Position numbers and translations under genes: made by a program. DNA of 64,000 bases from Siniperca chuatsi (taxonomy: Eukaryota; Chordata; Actinopteri; Centrarchiformes; Sinipercidae). Positions 1 through 13,131 of the stretch are shown in pieces. Where the stretch lies: the NCBI RefSeq assembly GCF_020085105.1, contig NC_058063.1:6048501-6112500 (forward strand), read 5' to 3'. The first letter of the stretch is position 1; each line of letters begins with the position of its first letter. Below the pieces are notes generated by a model, which was given only the letters and a program-made list of their open reading frames with translations, searched no databases and was not told the origin of the DNA.

Positions 1-25
1 TAAGCTATATTATTTAATTGCTTAC

Positions 26-1783
26 GATGTACGTTGAGGGTGACAGTTGTGCTTTTGCCAGTGGGAACAGCCAGGTTGGTGGCCACACAGCTGTAGTTCC
101 GCCCAGTGTCGGTGTCGACGGGCTGGATGGGCAGGTAGCTATGTGTGGTCACCCTCTTCCTGTCTGGAAGCACCTCCTGGTGATGGAGGGCAGAGAGACA
201 TTGATGAAAGATTTATAATACAGATGAAATACTGTAACTGTAAAAACACTTCATGAATGTGTGTGTTTAGTGTGTCTTGGTGAATGCGGTCTCTATTTTA
301 GACTTACAGTGGTACTGGCAGCCCCCTCCACAGGCAGACCATCTTTTAGCCACTCGATCATAGAAGGCGGTTTAGCCCCTCGAGACACACAGCTCAGGTT
401 GTAGGACTCCCCCGCATTCAGCAACACCTCTGGCCCTCCATCGATCACCGGGTCGTCTGGAGGGACTGGAGCGGGACAGGAGAGTGTTAGAAACACACAA
501 CATCTCACATACTTTCTATAGACATGTTTACTGACACACATGTACACAAACGCACTGAGGACGGTGAGTTTGGCCCTCCTGGACCTCAGGGCAGCATCAG
601 GGGCCTGGCACTCGTACAGAGAGTCATCAGACAGATCAGCTGACAGGATCTCCAGGTTGTACTGGCCCAGCTCCTGCACACGCAGCACACGGTACCTGGG
701 CCAGGCTGGGACACACAGACAAACAAAGTAGATTAAGAGTTAAATAATCCTAACTTTTAGGGGGCCCACACATAAACTAGATTTTCACCTCAGGTCTTAA
801 TGATAAATTTTATATCTGATTTGGGTGGCTTTTTCTATCTGTTTAAAGTTACAACACATACACTATCTGATAACAATAAAAAGTCACACGGATGTCATAA
901 AGAGCTAAAAGAAATTAGATATATAAAATTTTTGAACCTTCTGCTTTTTCTGCTTGTGTTGAACACATTTTAGTTACAGCTTCGCATTTCTTCACATTTT
1001 AGCAAATTAAAACATTTCCTAAAATGCTAATCAGTATATTTTACTCTTTCCTATTGTTCTTATTGTCCTCTGTGTTCGTGCCGGCTGAAGGTGAATTATG
1101 TCACTATATCTTTAATATTTGAACTTTCAAATATAAACTGTTAATTCGTCACGTCTCAGGATCCCCACATACCCATGTGGTCTGTATCAGAATTATCAAA
1201 AATCCGATACAACGCAGCTTGTTGCAGTTCATGCTGATAAGAAAACATCAGATCTGTGTCATGCGTGAAGCAAAAATGGGACTTTTTCTTCATCAGGCTA
1301 AACGACACTAGAGAGATGCATGGCCACATGATGCGATAGATATGCACAAAGACAAACGCATGAACAAACATACACATTCACACAGTTGCATGATGCACAC
1401 ACAATCACACACAGCCTCTTCAATCCTCCCCCTTCCCCCATCCTCCACACAGCCCAGCTGTGTCACTGCTGTACATTCTCACCATTAGGTGGCATACATG
1501 CTCTCTCTCACCAGCAGGGGGAAAAGATGAATGCATTATGACAGCAACGTTTTAGAGGAATCAAATCGACTCCAGTCCATGGTGCAGAATTCATGTTTGT
1601 TGCCCAGACGTAGATTGCATGTGAAATTCTCTGTGCCGTTTCCATGTGCAGCCTCCGAACTGAGCTTTGCTGCTTGCCTAACCTTGTGTGTCCTTGTTTC
1701 TGTATGCACGTGTGTGCCTTGTATATACATGCATTTGCATGTGAAATGGGGGGGGGGGCACAGAGGGACAGAGCCTCATACAC

Positions 1784-1833
<50 letters not shown>

Positions 1834-4800
1834 TGAGTGTACGTGCGCATGAAGCGGCCAGTGTTCATTCACATGTTTTTATTTAAAAGCTTTGGCTTGA
1901 AGCACTGAACCATTACAGTAACAATATGATTAAAAGAAAGGAGGGAGAAAGGGAGGGAGAGACAAAAAGAATGGAGAAGGGACAGACGAGGACAGAAGGG
2001 CTGTGAGAAAGAGGAGAGCATGAAATGAGTGTGTGTATCAAGCAAAGTGAAGGTAAGGAGAGAGAAAGAGCGACAAGGTAGAGAAGTTAAATGAAGAATA
2101 GGAGAGAAGGCTCAGCACAACAGAGGCAGCTGAAAAAAGGAGAACGAGAGGGAGAGAAAGGAACAAGGGAGCTTAGATGAGGAGGTCGCAAAGGAATAGC
2201 ATGACAGACAGTGGAGGAAAAGAGAGGAGAGGAGAGGATCCAAAATCATAGGCTACAGTAGATGAGAATGGAGAATAGAATGAAAAGAAAGGAAAATAAA
2301 TTGTGAAAGATAAGCAAAGCAAATGAAAAGAGGAAAAGATTTTAAACCTAGTATTTTAATGCACAAAGTATGGGGAAAACAACAGTAACATGAACAGCAT
2401 GTCACAAATGATGCAGTCTCCCTCAGGACCAATCAGTTAAAAATATGCCCACTTGTTTTGACCAGTAATTGCACAGCCCCCTTTGGGCTAATCAGTGCAA
2501 TTCTGAAAATGCTGCAACACAGCGATGAGATGCATCACTCCCCCAAGTTTTGTCAAAGTCAGACAAGCTGTGTCTTAAATTGCTGTTGTTGACAGACGGA
2601 CAAGTGGGAGACTTAATAAATCAAACTGGAAAGTTCATCACTAGGGACAAAAATGCAAAGAGAAAGACTGGAGCGAACAGTAAGGGCACAGAGCTGCATA
2701 GTAGAATGAGGGCAATATATTAGTTGATGAATCAGCCTTTCAATAAACATTAGATATTAGCCAGTCAGTGTCACCCACTTCTGATATGACAGAGGTGATG
2801 ATGTGATGCTCCTCAACCAAGTTGAAGGGTGTCAGTAAAATGCGCCAGAGGGAGCTTAGAATTTCCCATCCAACATCCAATGATATGTGCAGAAGGTGTC
2901 CAAAGTTAACATCAGCCTAAATAAGTGCACAATTTTTTCACAACATGGTGTGATGGGATAGCTGCTGTGGTAGTCTGGCTGTATTTAGCATAACAGTAGC
3001 CTCTTACATCGCTTGGCCAAGACCGCTCTGCTGGCTCAGTCTAGCTGTAACTCAAATGTCATACTGGACGAGCATGTATCATTCAAAATGCTGTGAGATT
3101 TGTGCTTTGTTAGCATTTGGGAAAACCAAATTCCACATCTGTAACACAAGAAACAGCACGGTTAGCTCAGTCTAAGTATTTTTTTGTAAAAATAGATCGC
3201 CTTACATAGATAGATTAATTCCACCTCCCTGTCTCTTAAGGCTTAGTTATACTTTTGTAGTCTATGCCAGTGGTTCCCCCTGCACAGCTCTGTCAGATGA
3301 GTTCATCGTGACCACCAAATGTGTTTGTTTGGATTGATTTAAAACTGGGTGTTATTTATTTAACACTATTTTCAGTAGGTTTGGTTTGGTTTCATTTATT
3401 CATTAATTTTGGTTATTTCAACTTTTAGTTGCAGCACATACTGTCAGGGTTTTCTAACTGACTCAGGTAGGTGGAAAGTGTGTCCTGTGTAGTCAGCCTA
3501 TCATAGCTGGTAGTTTGGTGGTTATTGTGACATTAAATATACAGCTATAACGTTAGCCTTTAGCTCAAAGCCTCACAGAGCTGCTAGCATGGCTGTAGAC
3601 TCTTAGTCTGGTTTCATATTAGCTGAGTTACTCCATAATCTATCCACATACCCCCTATTAACTGCAGGAGTACCCCTTGGGATACAAGTACCCTTGGTTG
3701 GAAATCACTGGTCTAAGCGGAATCCACAGTAATTGTTGGCATGCATTTGTAGTTTTTGTCGGGTTGGCATAAACTTCACATAATTTCCAAGATCTCCTTC
3801 AAAGTGAAAATATCAAATTTTATGCAAAGTTAGTCCATTTTACTGTGTCACCTTGGTGGCCTCCACAGAGTTTCAGTTTGAGCTCCTTTGGTTCCAGAGC
3901 AAAGCACAGCTCTGACTCTCTGCACTGCAAATGTTGCAGATGCTTCTGTAAGCATAAAATACGCTTTACACATTAAACATATGTCTTCCCTCTGCACTCT
4001 GAAATGTGGTATGACAAATTAAACGAGTTAATGGTGAGTCGTCTTCGCAACTGTGGTGTAGAGTACAAGAAAGAACTCAAGACATTCCCAAAAGTTCAAC
4101 TTCTATAGCTTTAAACATGCAGCATAAAATTTTGCCTATCAGCAGGTCCAATCGAATCAGAATCAACTTTGAAAAACCCATCTTAGTCACATGCTGAACA
4201 GAGTGAAGGAAGCCTAAGGAGGCTGTATGATGTCTCACCCCGGAGGTCCTCTCCGATGCCCAGAGCCAGGCCATCTTTGGTCCACTGAACAATGCCTGAG
4301 TAGTTGAAGACAACACAGGACAGGATCACCCTCTGGCCCCGCACCACCGACTGGTCTGCCGGCTCCTGAGAGAACCTCGCTGTCCACACTGGAGAGACAG
4401 ATAGAGAATAGGGATTGGGAGAAAGAGACAGAGAAGTTAGAGACTTTCTCATTTTCACTGTGTAAATACTGCAGGCAAACTACTATAAAATCATCCCAAA
4501 CACAGATATAGCACATTACAGTATCTGTGGTTTTATGGTTAATTGATTGAAAACTGCATTCCCCCAGCAGAAATGGAATGCCACGATTACCATCTTTGAT
4601 CACGCATTGACTTGCGGAAATTAACTGAGCGCCGAAGTAAAGAGTGGCACGGAAAGACGGAGATGTCAAAGAAGAGGAAATCAGAACAGAGTTAGAGAAG
4701 AAGAAAGAGAGAGAAAGAAGACGAAGAGGTAGTTAATGCTGACTCAGGAGGGAAGAGCTGGGAGATCAAACAGGCAACTTCAGTCATAGGGTCTCTCACA

Positions 4801-7800
4801 CCCCTTTTCTTCTCGCTCCTGACTTTTATTTCTTCAAAACTCTCTGGCCCTCCCTCTCGTCTCTCTCTGTTTCTCCCTTCTTCATTCCTCCCTATGAGTC
4901 ATCTTGCAGGCTTCCACCCCCCAACCAAAACTACAGTGGCTGTCATTGTCTACTAGACTCTCTCCCTCCAGTCTGTAGTCCACTACCAAAGCAGATAGAC
5001 CAGCGCCGTGCTGGCCCACCGATCGACTGTCTAATATGAGGGAAAAACAAGAAAAAAATTACCTCCTATTGTTCCACGCTGTCTGATGACAAGTTGTAAT
5101 TAGCTGTCCCTTGAAGACATGACACCCGTACAATGGAGGAGAGGCAGTCACCGTGGAGGATTTGCATCTCGCTTTAAATTTTCGTTCTTTCCATTTTGTC
5201 TCTTGCTTTCATTTTTCTCCCTGCTCCCACTTCTTATTTCAAAGAATATCGTACAGTAGATCATTAACCCAATGCTGCATTGTACACCCCCTTCACCCCC
5301 CCCACCTCTGCCCTTACTTCTCTCCTTCTATTCTCTCTCTATAATGTTGTATGTCCTTTACCCAAATTGCTTTCTTCACTCTGCTTTTCCCTCCATATGT
5401 ATGCATACCCACTCTCCTCCTTCACTTTGTACATCTATAATGCTGTCTATGAATGTCCTTTTGCCTGCACTCATTTTCCTCTACCTTTCCTTCTCCACAG
5501 TATGTATGCACCTCCTTCTTTCTATATACATATAAAATTCTGTATATGTCCTTTTACCCATAATGCTTTCTATTCCTGTGTTCCTCCTCCTCGCTGGTTG
5601 GACAGGGGTTAGAGGCAGACTGTCACAACTCATTTATCACATTAAATATCAGCCCTCCAGCACTTTCTCTCTCCCTCTCTTTCTCATTCCCCCGTTTACC
5701 CATCTCTCTCTTCTCTCACTATTTTCCCCTCACTCCCTTTTCTTCACCTCCTACCATTTACATCTCTCCTTCTCACTTGTCCTCTCCACTTTTTTATCAC
5801 TTGCCCCCCCCCCACCTCCTCTTTCCCTTACACTACCTCTCTCATTCCCTCACACTTTTCACTCTGAGCCCTCCAGCGCTTTTCTGAAGGTTCCCATCTC
5901 TCTCACTTTTTTTTTTAACAACTGCCATATGCCTCTGCACCCCACCTCCCCATCATGACCCTCGGTCCCTATCTCTCACGTTTCCCCTCCCTTTCATATA
6001 CACAGACATGCACTCTCCTCCTATCATGTCAGATTTGGTGTGATTTGCAGAAGTACAATATGCCTGATAATAGAAAAGAACGCAGCCATGCAAAAAGATT
6101 TCTTTACCAATCACAACAATGGCTTCTGACAGTGCAGCACATTAATATTCTGAACATAAAGGCGATGTGCGAGGATACACAGTGAAAAGGGAATCAGATG
6201 CAGATGGAGCTTTGCAACATGCATACCTAGAATAATTTAGCACTGAACCAATAAAAAAAATAGCTGCCCTTAATTTGCTCCTTGAGGAACACCCAAATTA
6301 ACTGGATTAATGAATTAAGATAAACATGGCAAGCAACATAGCAACAACGATTGGCTATGAAAAGTTGGTAAGTAAATTCAAGTCATATAAGTCACAAAGC
6401 CTTTAATTGTAAACATTATGAAAAGGCACTACAAGAATGCATGTTTTCACCAGCCAGCAACCACCACAGCTCAAAGCTGAAGTCAGTGCAGAAATGCCTT
6501 AGGTAAATGATTCTTCGAATGGCCACTACATGCTGGCTTGAAGAAAACTGTGACTGAATTGAGGTAAATAAGAAACTACCAACTATAGTCTGTAACAATA
6601 CTAGCAATACAACGTCAATACATTTCTTTCATAAGAATATAGGATCTGAACAATTTCATTGTTGCTCATTTAGTCATGAATATTTAATGTTACAGAGAAG
6701 CACTTTTTTCAAGGGCTATCAAGAGGGCTATGTTTGAATTCTGTCAGGGCTCAACTATTACTCTGGTTGCTGTTTACTTGCCTCTATTCAGCTGGCCCAA
6801 ACTTGCATTTTCAGCAGTCAGTGCTCAAGTTCTCAGAGCCCAAGGTGACGTCTTCAAGACTTATTTTTGTTTAACAAACAATCCAAAACTCATATATATT
6901 TCATTTACAATGATTTACTTAAAAAATACTAAAACAATGAATAGATTATTAAAATAGTTGGCAATTCATTTTCTGTCAGTCGACCAATCTAAACAACTAA
7001 TCGTTTCATCACTTGTATTGCACACTTAAGCCTGCAATAAATTATTTTTTGGCCCCTTAGGGGCAGCGGAAGCAAGACGTAAACACAGCACTGACATATT
7101 ATCAGCTGATACAGTGAACTTGTCAGGAAACAGTTGCATATTTACACATTCAGCTAGTTCCTACTTTGCCTTTCTGCCGTTTAGTGCTGGGCTGGTAGTG
7201 TACAGTGGGTTTATCTGAGCTTTTTTACTGAAAACAGCTGTCTGCTGCTGCTGAAAACAACACTGATGAAAGTGGTGAGAGTGAATCAAAACAGTAGAGT
7301 TGCAGGTTGTAAAAACCAAAATAATGAGCTGAAAGATGCTTAAATGCTCTATACATCTGAGAGGGACTGCAGAGTCGCGTGATAATTCTCTGCGGGTTTA
7401 TTATTATGAGCGAACCCTATCACATAAAAGTAGTCATGCGATCAATTGTAAATATAAAAAAATATTTATTATAGCTATATCTTTAAGACGTGTATGATGC
7501 TCCACTTTCTCCAGACAAATCAAAAGGGATGCTGGAATCTGTTCTCTCACATGCTTATTTTGTCAAGATATTATGAGAAATCTGGAGGTTCAGTGTGTAA
7601 ATGCCAGATATATTCTAGGCCCATTTTAGCAAGAACATATGACAGTGATGTAGTAGTAATTAAGTTGGAGAATGTATAACCAGCAAGATATTTTGGAAAA
7701 ACTGGTTATAAACAAAAGGTAATTCTAGACAGTACAGACTAGAGTTTTTCTTAATTTCCTGTATGCACTCTAATTTGATTAATCTTGCATTTGTCTATGC

Positions 7801-10800
7801 TTATCACTGGAATGCACAGTGTGGATTTATACCATCTTAAAAAGCATGAAAAACCTTTTCTCAGCTATACATGGGTGTAAAGAAGGTTTAGCTGGGTTTA
7901 AAGTACCCCGCAACCTTGACAGTAGCCTGAGGGCAAGCAAATCCTTTCCTCCACCACCTCAGATATGCTAGCTGGAGGTATTCCCTCAACTGCCTCAGTA
8001 AACCACAAACATAATTCAAACTGAATACTCCTGAATGGAGGCTACACAATCTGCAGAGAAAACACCCATGCAAAGGCTGAGGACTGAAAGCACTGACTCA
8101 TTTAAACATGTGCTCACCGCCTTCTGATTTCCATATTACCCAGTTAACACTTGTCAACATGAGTGTATGTGCTTGTGTGTGTGTCTGTGTGTCTGTGTGT
8201 TTAAATAAGGAAATCTATGCACACAGAGCAGTCAGAGCAAAGGCAAGACAGGAGAGAATATGTAAGGGAGCTTGTATTCTTTCATTATGTGGGTTATGCT
8301 GCAGTGACAAATTTAGAGTGTGTCCTGATTTCCTTGAGTCACTGATCCCCAAGATACCACCGGGAGACTCCGAGCACCCTGTCCACACAAATACCATGGT
8401 CACAGCTCTTTGTGACCATGGTATTTGAGACCACATGGACACACACACACAAACAAAAACAGGCAGCACAGATGACCTAACCCTCACCACATGGGCTAAC
8501 CATTTCCTGTCAACACACACACAAACACAACCCATTTAAACCCCAAACATATAATCGACACGTTGAGGCGGTTTCCCTGAACATGGATTACACCACGACT
8601 CGGACTAAACCGTCAAGCCAGCGGAGCATCTCCATCTCCGTTGGGAACAGGTCTCAGTTTAGTCTAGGATTAAGTACAGCCCTAGTCAAAGTTTGGAAAT
8701 GGATTAGGATTAATCTGGAGCCTAGGACAACAGCCCCTGCAGACACTGTGACACCAACCTTGGCTTGTCAAAGCAGACACAAAGCCAAAGGCGGGCACGC
8801 ACAGCTTGGCCGGGTGACTCACCAAAAGCGTGGTCACACGCCGCCATAGTGTGAACCACCACAGCAATTTAGCCCGAGAGCACCTCTCGCACCATGCGAT
8901 GGTGTTTGAATAGCAAGGTAATGAACCATCAATTTGTTGCTGAAAATTACTGAAAGGGTATATGCATGCAAAGATGTTTGGAGCTATTCTTAGTAAGTGT
9001 GCTGCTCATATGCCCTGCATTTCTTAATTTGCCACACACCCTGCTGTTAGGTAGTGAATGTCAAAGCTTGCTTTACAGCATTTAAATACAGGCTTGCCTT
9101 GCGTCTCTGTATGGGACAGAAGACAAAGTTGGAAGTGATGCCATGCAGTAGAGAGTTCTGGGAAGGTTGACTGATGGCAGTCAGACTCACTGAATCAGAT
9201 CATATTAAATAAAATGGCATTTGTATGGATTGTTATGCATCGATCTAAGTATCTTTGTGTCTGGCCCCCTCCCCGTACCCCTCTGTACCCCTTCAACAAA
9301 GTCCCCCTGCCTTCCTCTCCCTTGCTCCTCTCCAGCCAATCCCGCGCTTCAGCTGGATCACAGACTTGCGTCACCATAGCAACAGCTGACGTGTAAAGTA
9401 ACTGCCCAAAAAAGTTTCCTGTACGAACGTGTATGTGAGCGCACAAGCGTATCTGCATCTGTGTGTCTGATGAAACCCTCCCTTACGCTCGGTACACCCA
9501 TTTTTCAAAGAAAAATAAATAAAAAATTTTCAATGACCTCATCCTCCCTCCACCTATTCAATTAATAGTCAGGAGGCCGCACTGGCCTCTCATTATTTCT
9601 CTCTCCTTAACCCACCCCACCACCACCACCACCACGACTCTCTTCACTGTTAGTCAATCCGCTCCAAATTGATTTAGTTATCTGTCTAATTCCATATCGC
9701 GCTACGTGTGGCCGATGTGTTGGTGTTATGGAGGGGCTGCCTGAAAATGAGATGCAGGAAAAGGAGAACAAAGAGACGGTGAGGTCCACAGACAGAGCTG
9801 TGAATTGTGATGGAGGAGGATGACATCATTGTTTCAGGACAAAGTTGCAGCCATAGGAGTCATGCGGCACTGACTCTCCCTCCCTTTTTTCTGATTGTAC
9901 ATACATCTCGATGTCAGTCCATCAGTCAGTCTATTCACTGACAGATCTCTGCCTGACAGATCTCTGCCTCATGCTTGAGAAGCTGGAAGCAGCAACTTTT
10001 AGCTTTTTTGCTTGATAAAGGATTTAAACAATTATTCATTTATCAAAACTGTCAGCCAACTAATCAATAAATCGACCAATCGATCCTTTCAGCTCTAACC
10101 TGTATCCCTGTAGTACATGAGTGTGTGTATGCAGTTTCTCTGGCTGTGGGAAATCTACCACCTGTGCCTGCCTTCGCTCGACAACATGGCCGCCTGGCAG
10201 GATGGCCATAATAACCCGTAACCATGGTGACGGCGCTATAGGAACAAGCGAGAGACATAGATGGAGAGAAGCAGGGAGTGAAAGGAGGCGACCCACTGAG
10301 CCTGCTGACACCATGTCACTCAAACACAAAGGTGACTCCTGGAGGTGGGGACAGAGCAGAGGGAAGATCAGGGCAGAGAGGTGAAAGAGCCAGAAAGAGA
10401 AAGACACAGAGACTCCCTCCTTTGTCTGCCGCATTGTCTGCCTGCTCGCTCCCTTCCTCGGTCATCTTACCTTGTCGTCCTCTCCCTTACTAGCAGTCAG
10501 CGACCTCTCTCTTTCTTCATCTCTTTTGTGGTCTTGCCCACTTCTCATTCCCTATTCACTTCCTTTTGTCTGGCAGGCATCTACTTAAAATTATTGCTCC
10601 GCCTCCTTCCTTCAACCTACCACCTTATTCCCTTCTTGGGCTACCTTTCCACCTTCAAGCATAGCCGCTTCTCTTTCCCTCCATCAGTCCTCCCTCTCAT
10701 TCCTTCTCTCCATTACTATCAAAATGGTTGCTGTGGAAACAGGTTTATTTGGAAATAGCGGGAGGAAAATTATTCCTCCGCTTTGTCTGTCCATTTTGAT

Positions 10801-10853
10801 ACTACCATGTGCATATGAGAGCGCATATGCTCCTGTGAAGGTGTGCACACTCA

Positions 10854-10908
<55 letters not shown>

Positions 10909-13008
10909 GCCCCCTTACACTCTCTGGGGCTCCTCTCAAACACGCATTTCACATCTGAACAGCTTCATTTGTACCCAACCTCTGTTACAGACATTGTTAC
11001 CATGGCTACAGCCAGTGAGGACCACTGACACAATGACAGACACAGTGGCCATGGCAACCCCCAGGATCAGTGGTGGGTAATATGATAATTCATGGACGAA
11101 GCATCTGACATACTACGGGCACATGAATATGCTCAAGCGCTGGAAAGCCGGCCCGTCGCTGGCAATCCACGAGCCTTTGTGCGGCCAACATGCCGAGTGG
11201 CTGACAAAGAATACTCTGCTGTAACCAAGGGTGACCAGAACTAACAATAGCCGTCCTCTGGATAAGCTTGAACAAGGGGATACATACATATCAAGCTGCT
11301 GCTCTGCAGTAGTGTGCTGTGTAGCTTGTACCACAGGGGTCGCCACAGAATGTGGAACTGACACAATCGATATCATAATGAATCAATAATTCACAGCAGT
11401 GGTTCCCCATTGATTTTGGCCAGCGACCCATTCCTAAAGCCATTTGGCCTTCAAAAGCCACATGATCTAGCAAGTAAACATCATCCACACCATCAACTGT
11501 GACAGCTTTCAGATGGTCGCCGATCCACCTCACTTTACAGTACATGGTAATGGAATCCAGCAGGACTATTTTACAAGCAGCGTCCCATCAATAAATCACC
11601 TCTTCCAAGGTCTGCTTTAATTCAATCCAGTGTAATCTAATTTTATTGGTACGTACTGTAGCTTCTTGCAATGTCATCTGCCACAAACCATCCAATAAAC
11701 GCCCGGAGCCTTGACCTAGAGTGAAGCAATATTCATACAGAGCCCCTCGCCAATATCACTACCAATGCAGAGGAGGCTTCTTTGTTGATAGCAAACACGC
11801 TAAAAGACTAGACAGCAAAGTGAGTGGGGTGATAATAAATCTGGATTGAGCATTGCAAACTTTTAAAGCCTTTTGGATAGCATTAGAAAAATGTCTAATG
11901 AATGAGGAACATTCTCTCATGTGTCTATATATGGACCAAAATCATTCAGAAAAGCAATGATTTCTACTTTTTCAACTTGAAATACCCTATCATGATGTGC
12001 TTTATATGACCAAAAGTAGGTCCACATAAGTCCGTGGACTAGTGCAGGGACTAGGGAAAATGTTATTCTACAGCATACAGTGATATTTTAGATAATAGTG
12101 TGCTTACAACTTTGTGGCGACACTTTGTGTTTGTTCCCTTTCCTGTTTCAACATAACATGCACAAAGCCAGGTCCATAAAGAAATGGTTTTCCCAGTTAA
12201 GTGTGGAAGAAATTGACTGGCCCGCACAGAGCCCTGACCTCAACCACACCCAACACCTTTGGGATGAACTGGAAAGCCAGGTCCTATCACCCAACATCGG
12301 AGCTGAACCTCACTAACCTCGCTCTTGAGGCTGAACAGGAGCAAATCCCTGCATCCAGGTTCCAAAATCCTGTGGAAAGCCAGCCCATGGTCCACATACT
12401 TTTGGACCACATTCAATCAACTTGACAGGACTAGCTAAGATGTGACTAGGTAAAGCCTAACCTCCTAAAACTGCATTATGGTGAGCTTAGCCTCCAGAGT
12501 ATAGCATTAAGTTGGCAGTGGCAGTCTTTGACAACATAATGCATCTGAACAAAATGGTTTTAATGACTGGACTTCAAAGCCATTGATGATTATTACTACT
12601 AAGAGATGGCTTGCTCATTATTTGTAGTCGGCAACAATTTAGCCTGGAGGCTGTTATATTACATGACGAGGGGACGGCGAGTGTTGCGGTACTGTGGCAA
12701 CCGATTTAGTTGGACGGCTGTCCCTAATGTTGTTATTGTAAAGGGAAGATGGATGGAGCAAGTCGAGTCTCTCCCTCTCCCTCTCTCTCTCCCTCTCCCT
12801 CTCTCTCTCTCCATGCCCTGTCCCTGTAGAGGAGCAGAAACTGGGAGAGCGGAGAAATGAAGTGACATCATCAGCGTCAGCCACATTCCTGCGGAGGGAG
12901 GGGGCGCGGAGGTGGGGGGAAAGAAGCAGGAGGGGGAAGAGGAGGAGGAGGAGAATGTCCCAAAACTTTTGAGGTTACAGGACCGACATACCCCCTCCCC
13001 CATCCCCT

Positions 13009-13042
<34 letters not shown>

Positions 13043-13094
13043 TGCATCCATTCTCCCTCCCTCTGCTTGTGTGTGCGTTTTCCAGTGCACGTTA

Positions 13095-13131
<37 letters not shown>

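Noticed and set aside
1500-1525. CTCF-like CCAGCAGGGGG
   Set aside because: The GGC step of the core is GGA here, so it is only a partial match, unlike the site at 21064.
1508-1886. Frames across the (CA)n tract near 1.8 kb
   Set aside because: Repeat translation products lying inside kirrel1 intron 2.
5153-5958. Overlapping Leu/Ser/Pro-rich plus-strand frames
   Set aside because: They come from pyrimidine-rich low-complexity DNA within kirrel1 intron 1, and no protein family is recognisable.
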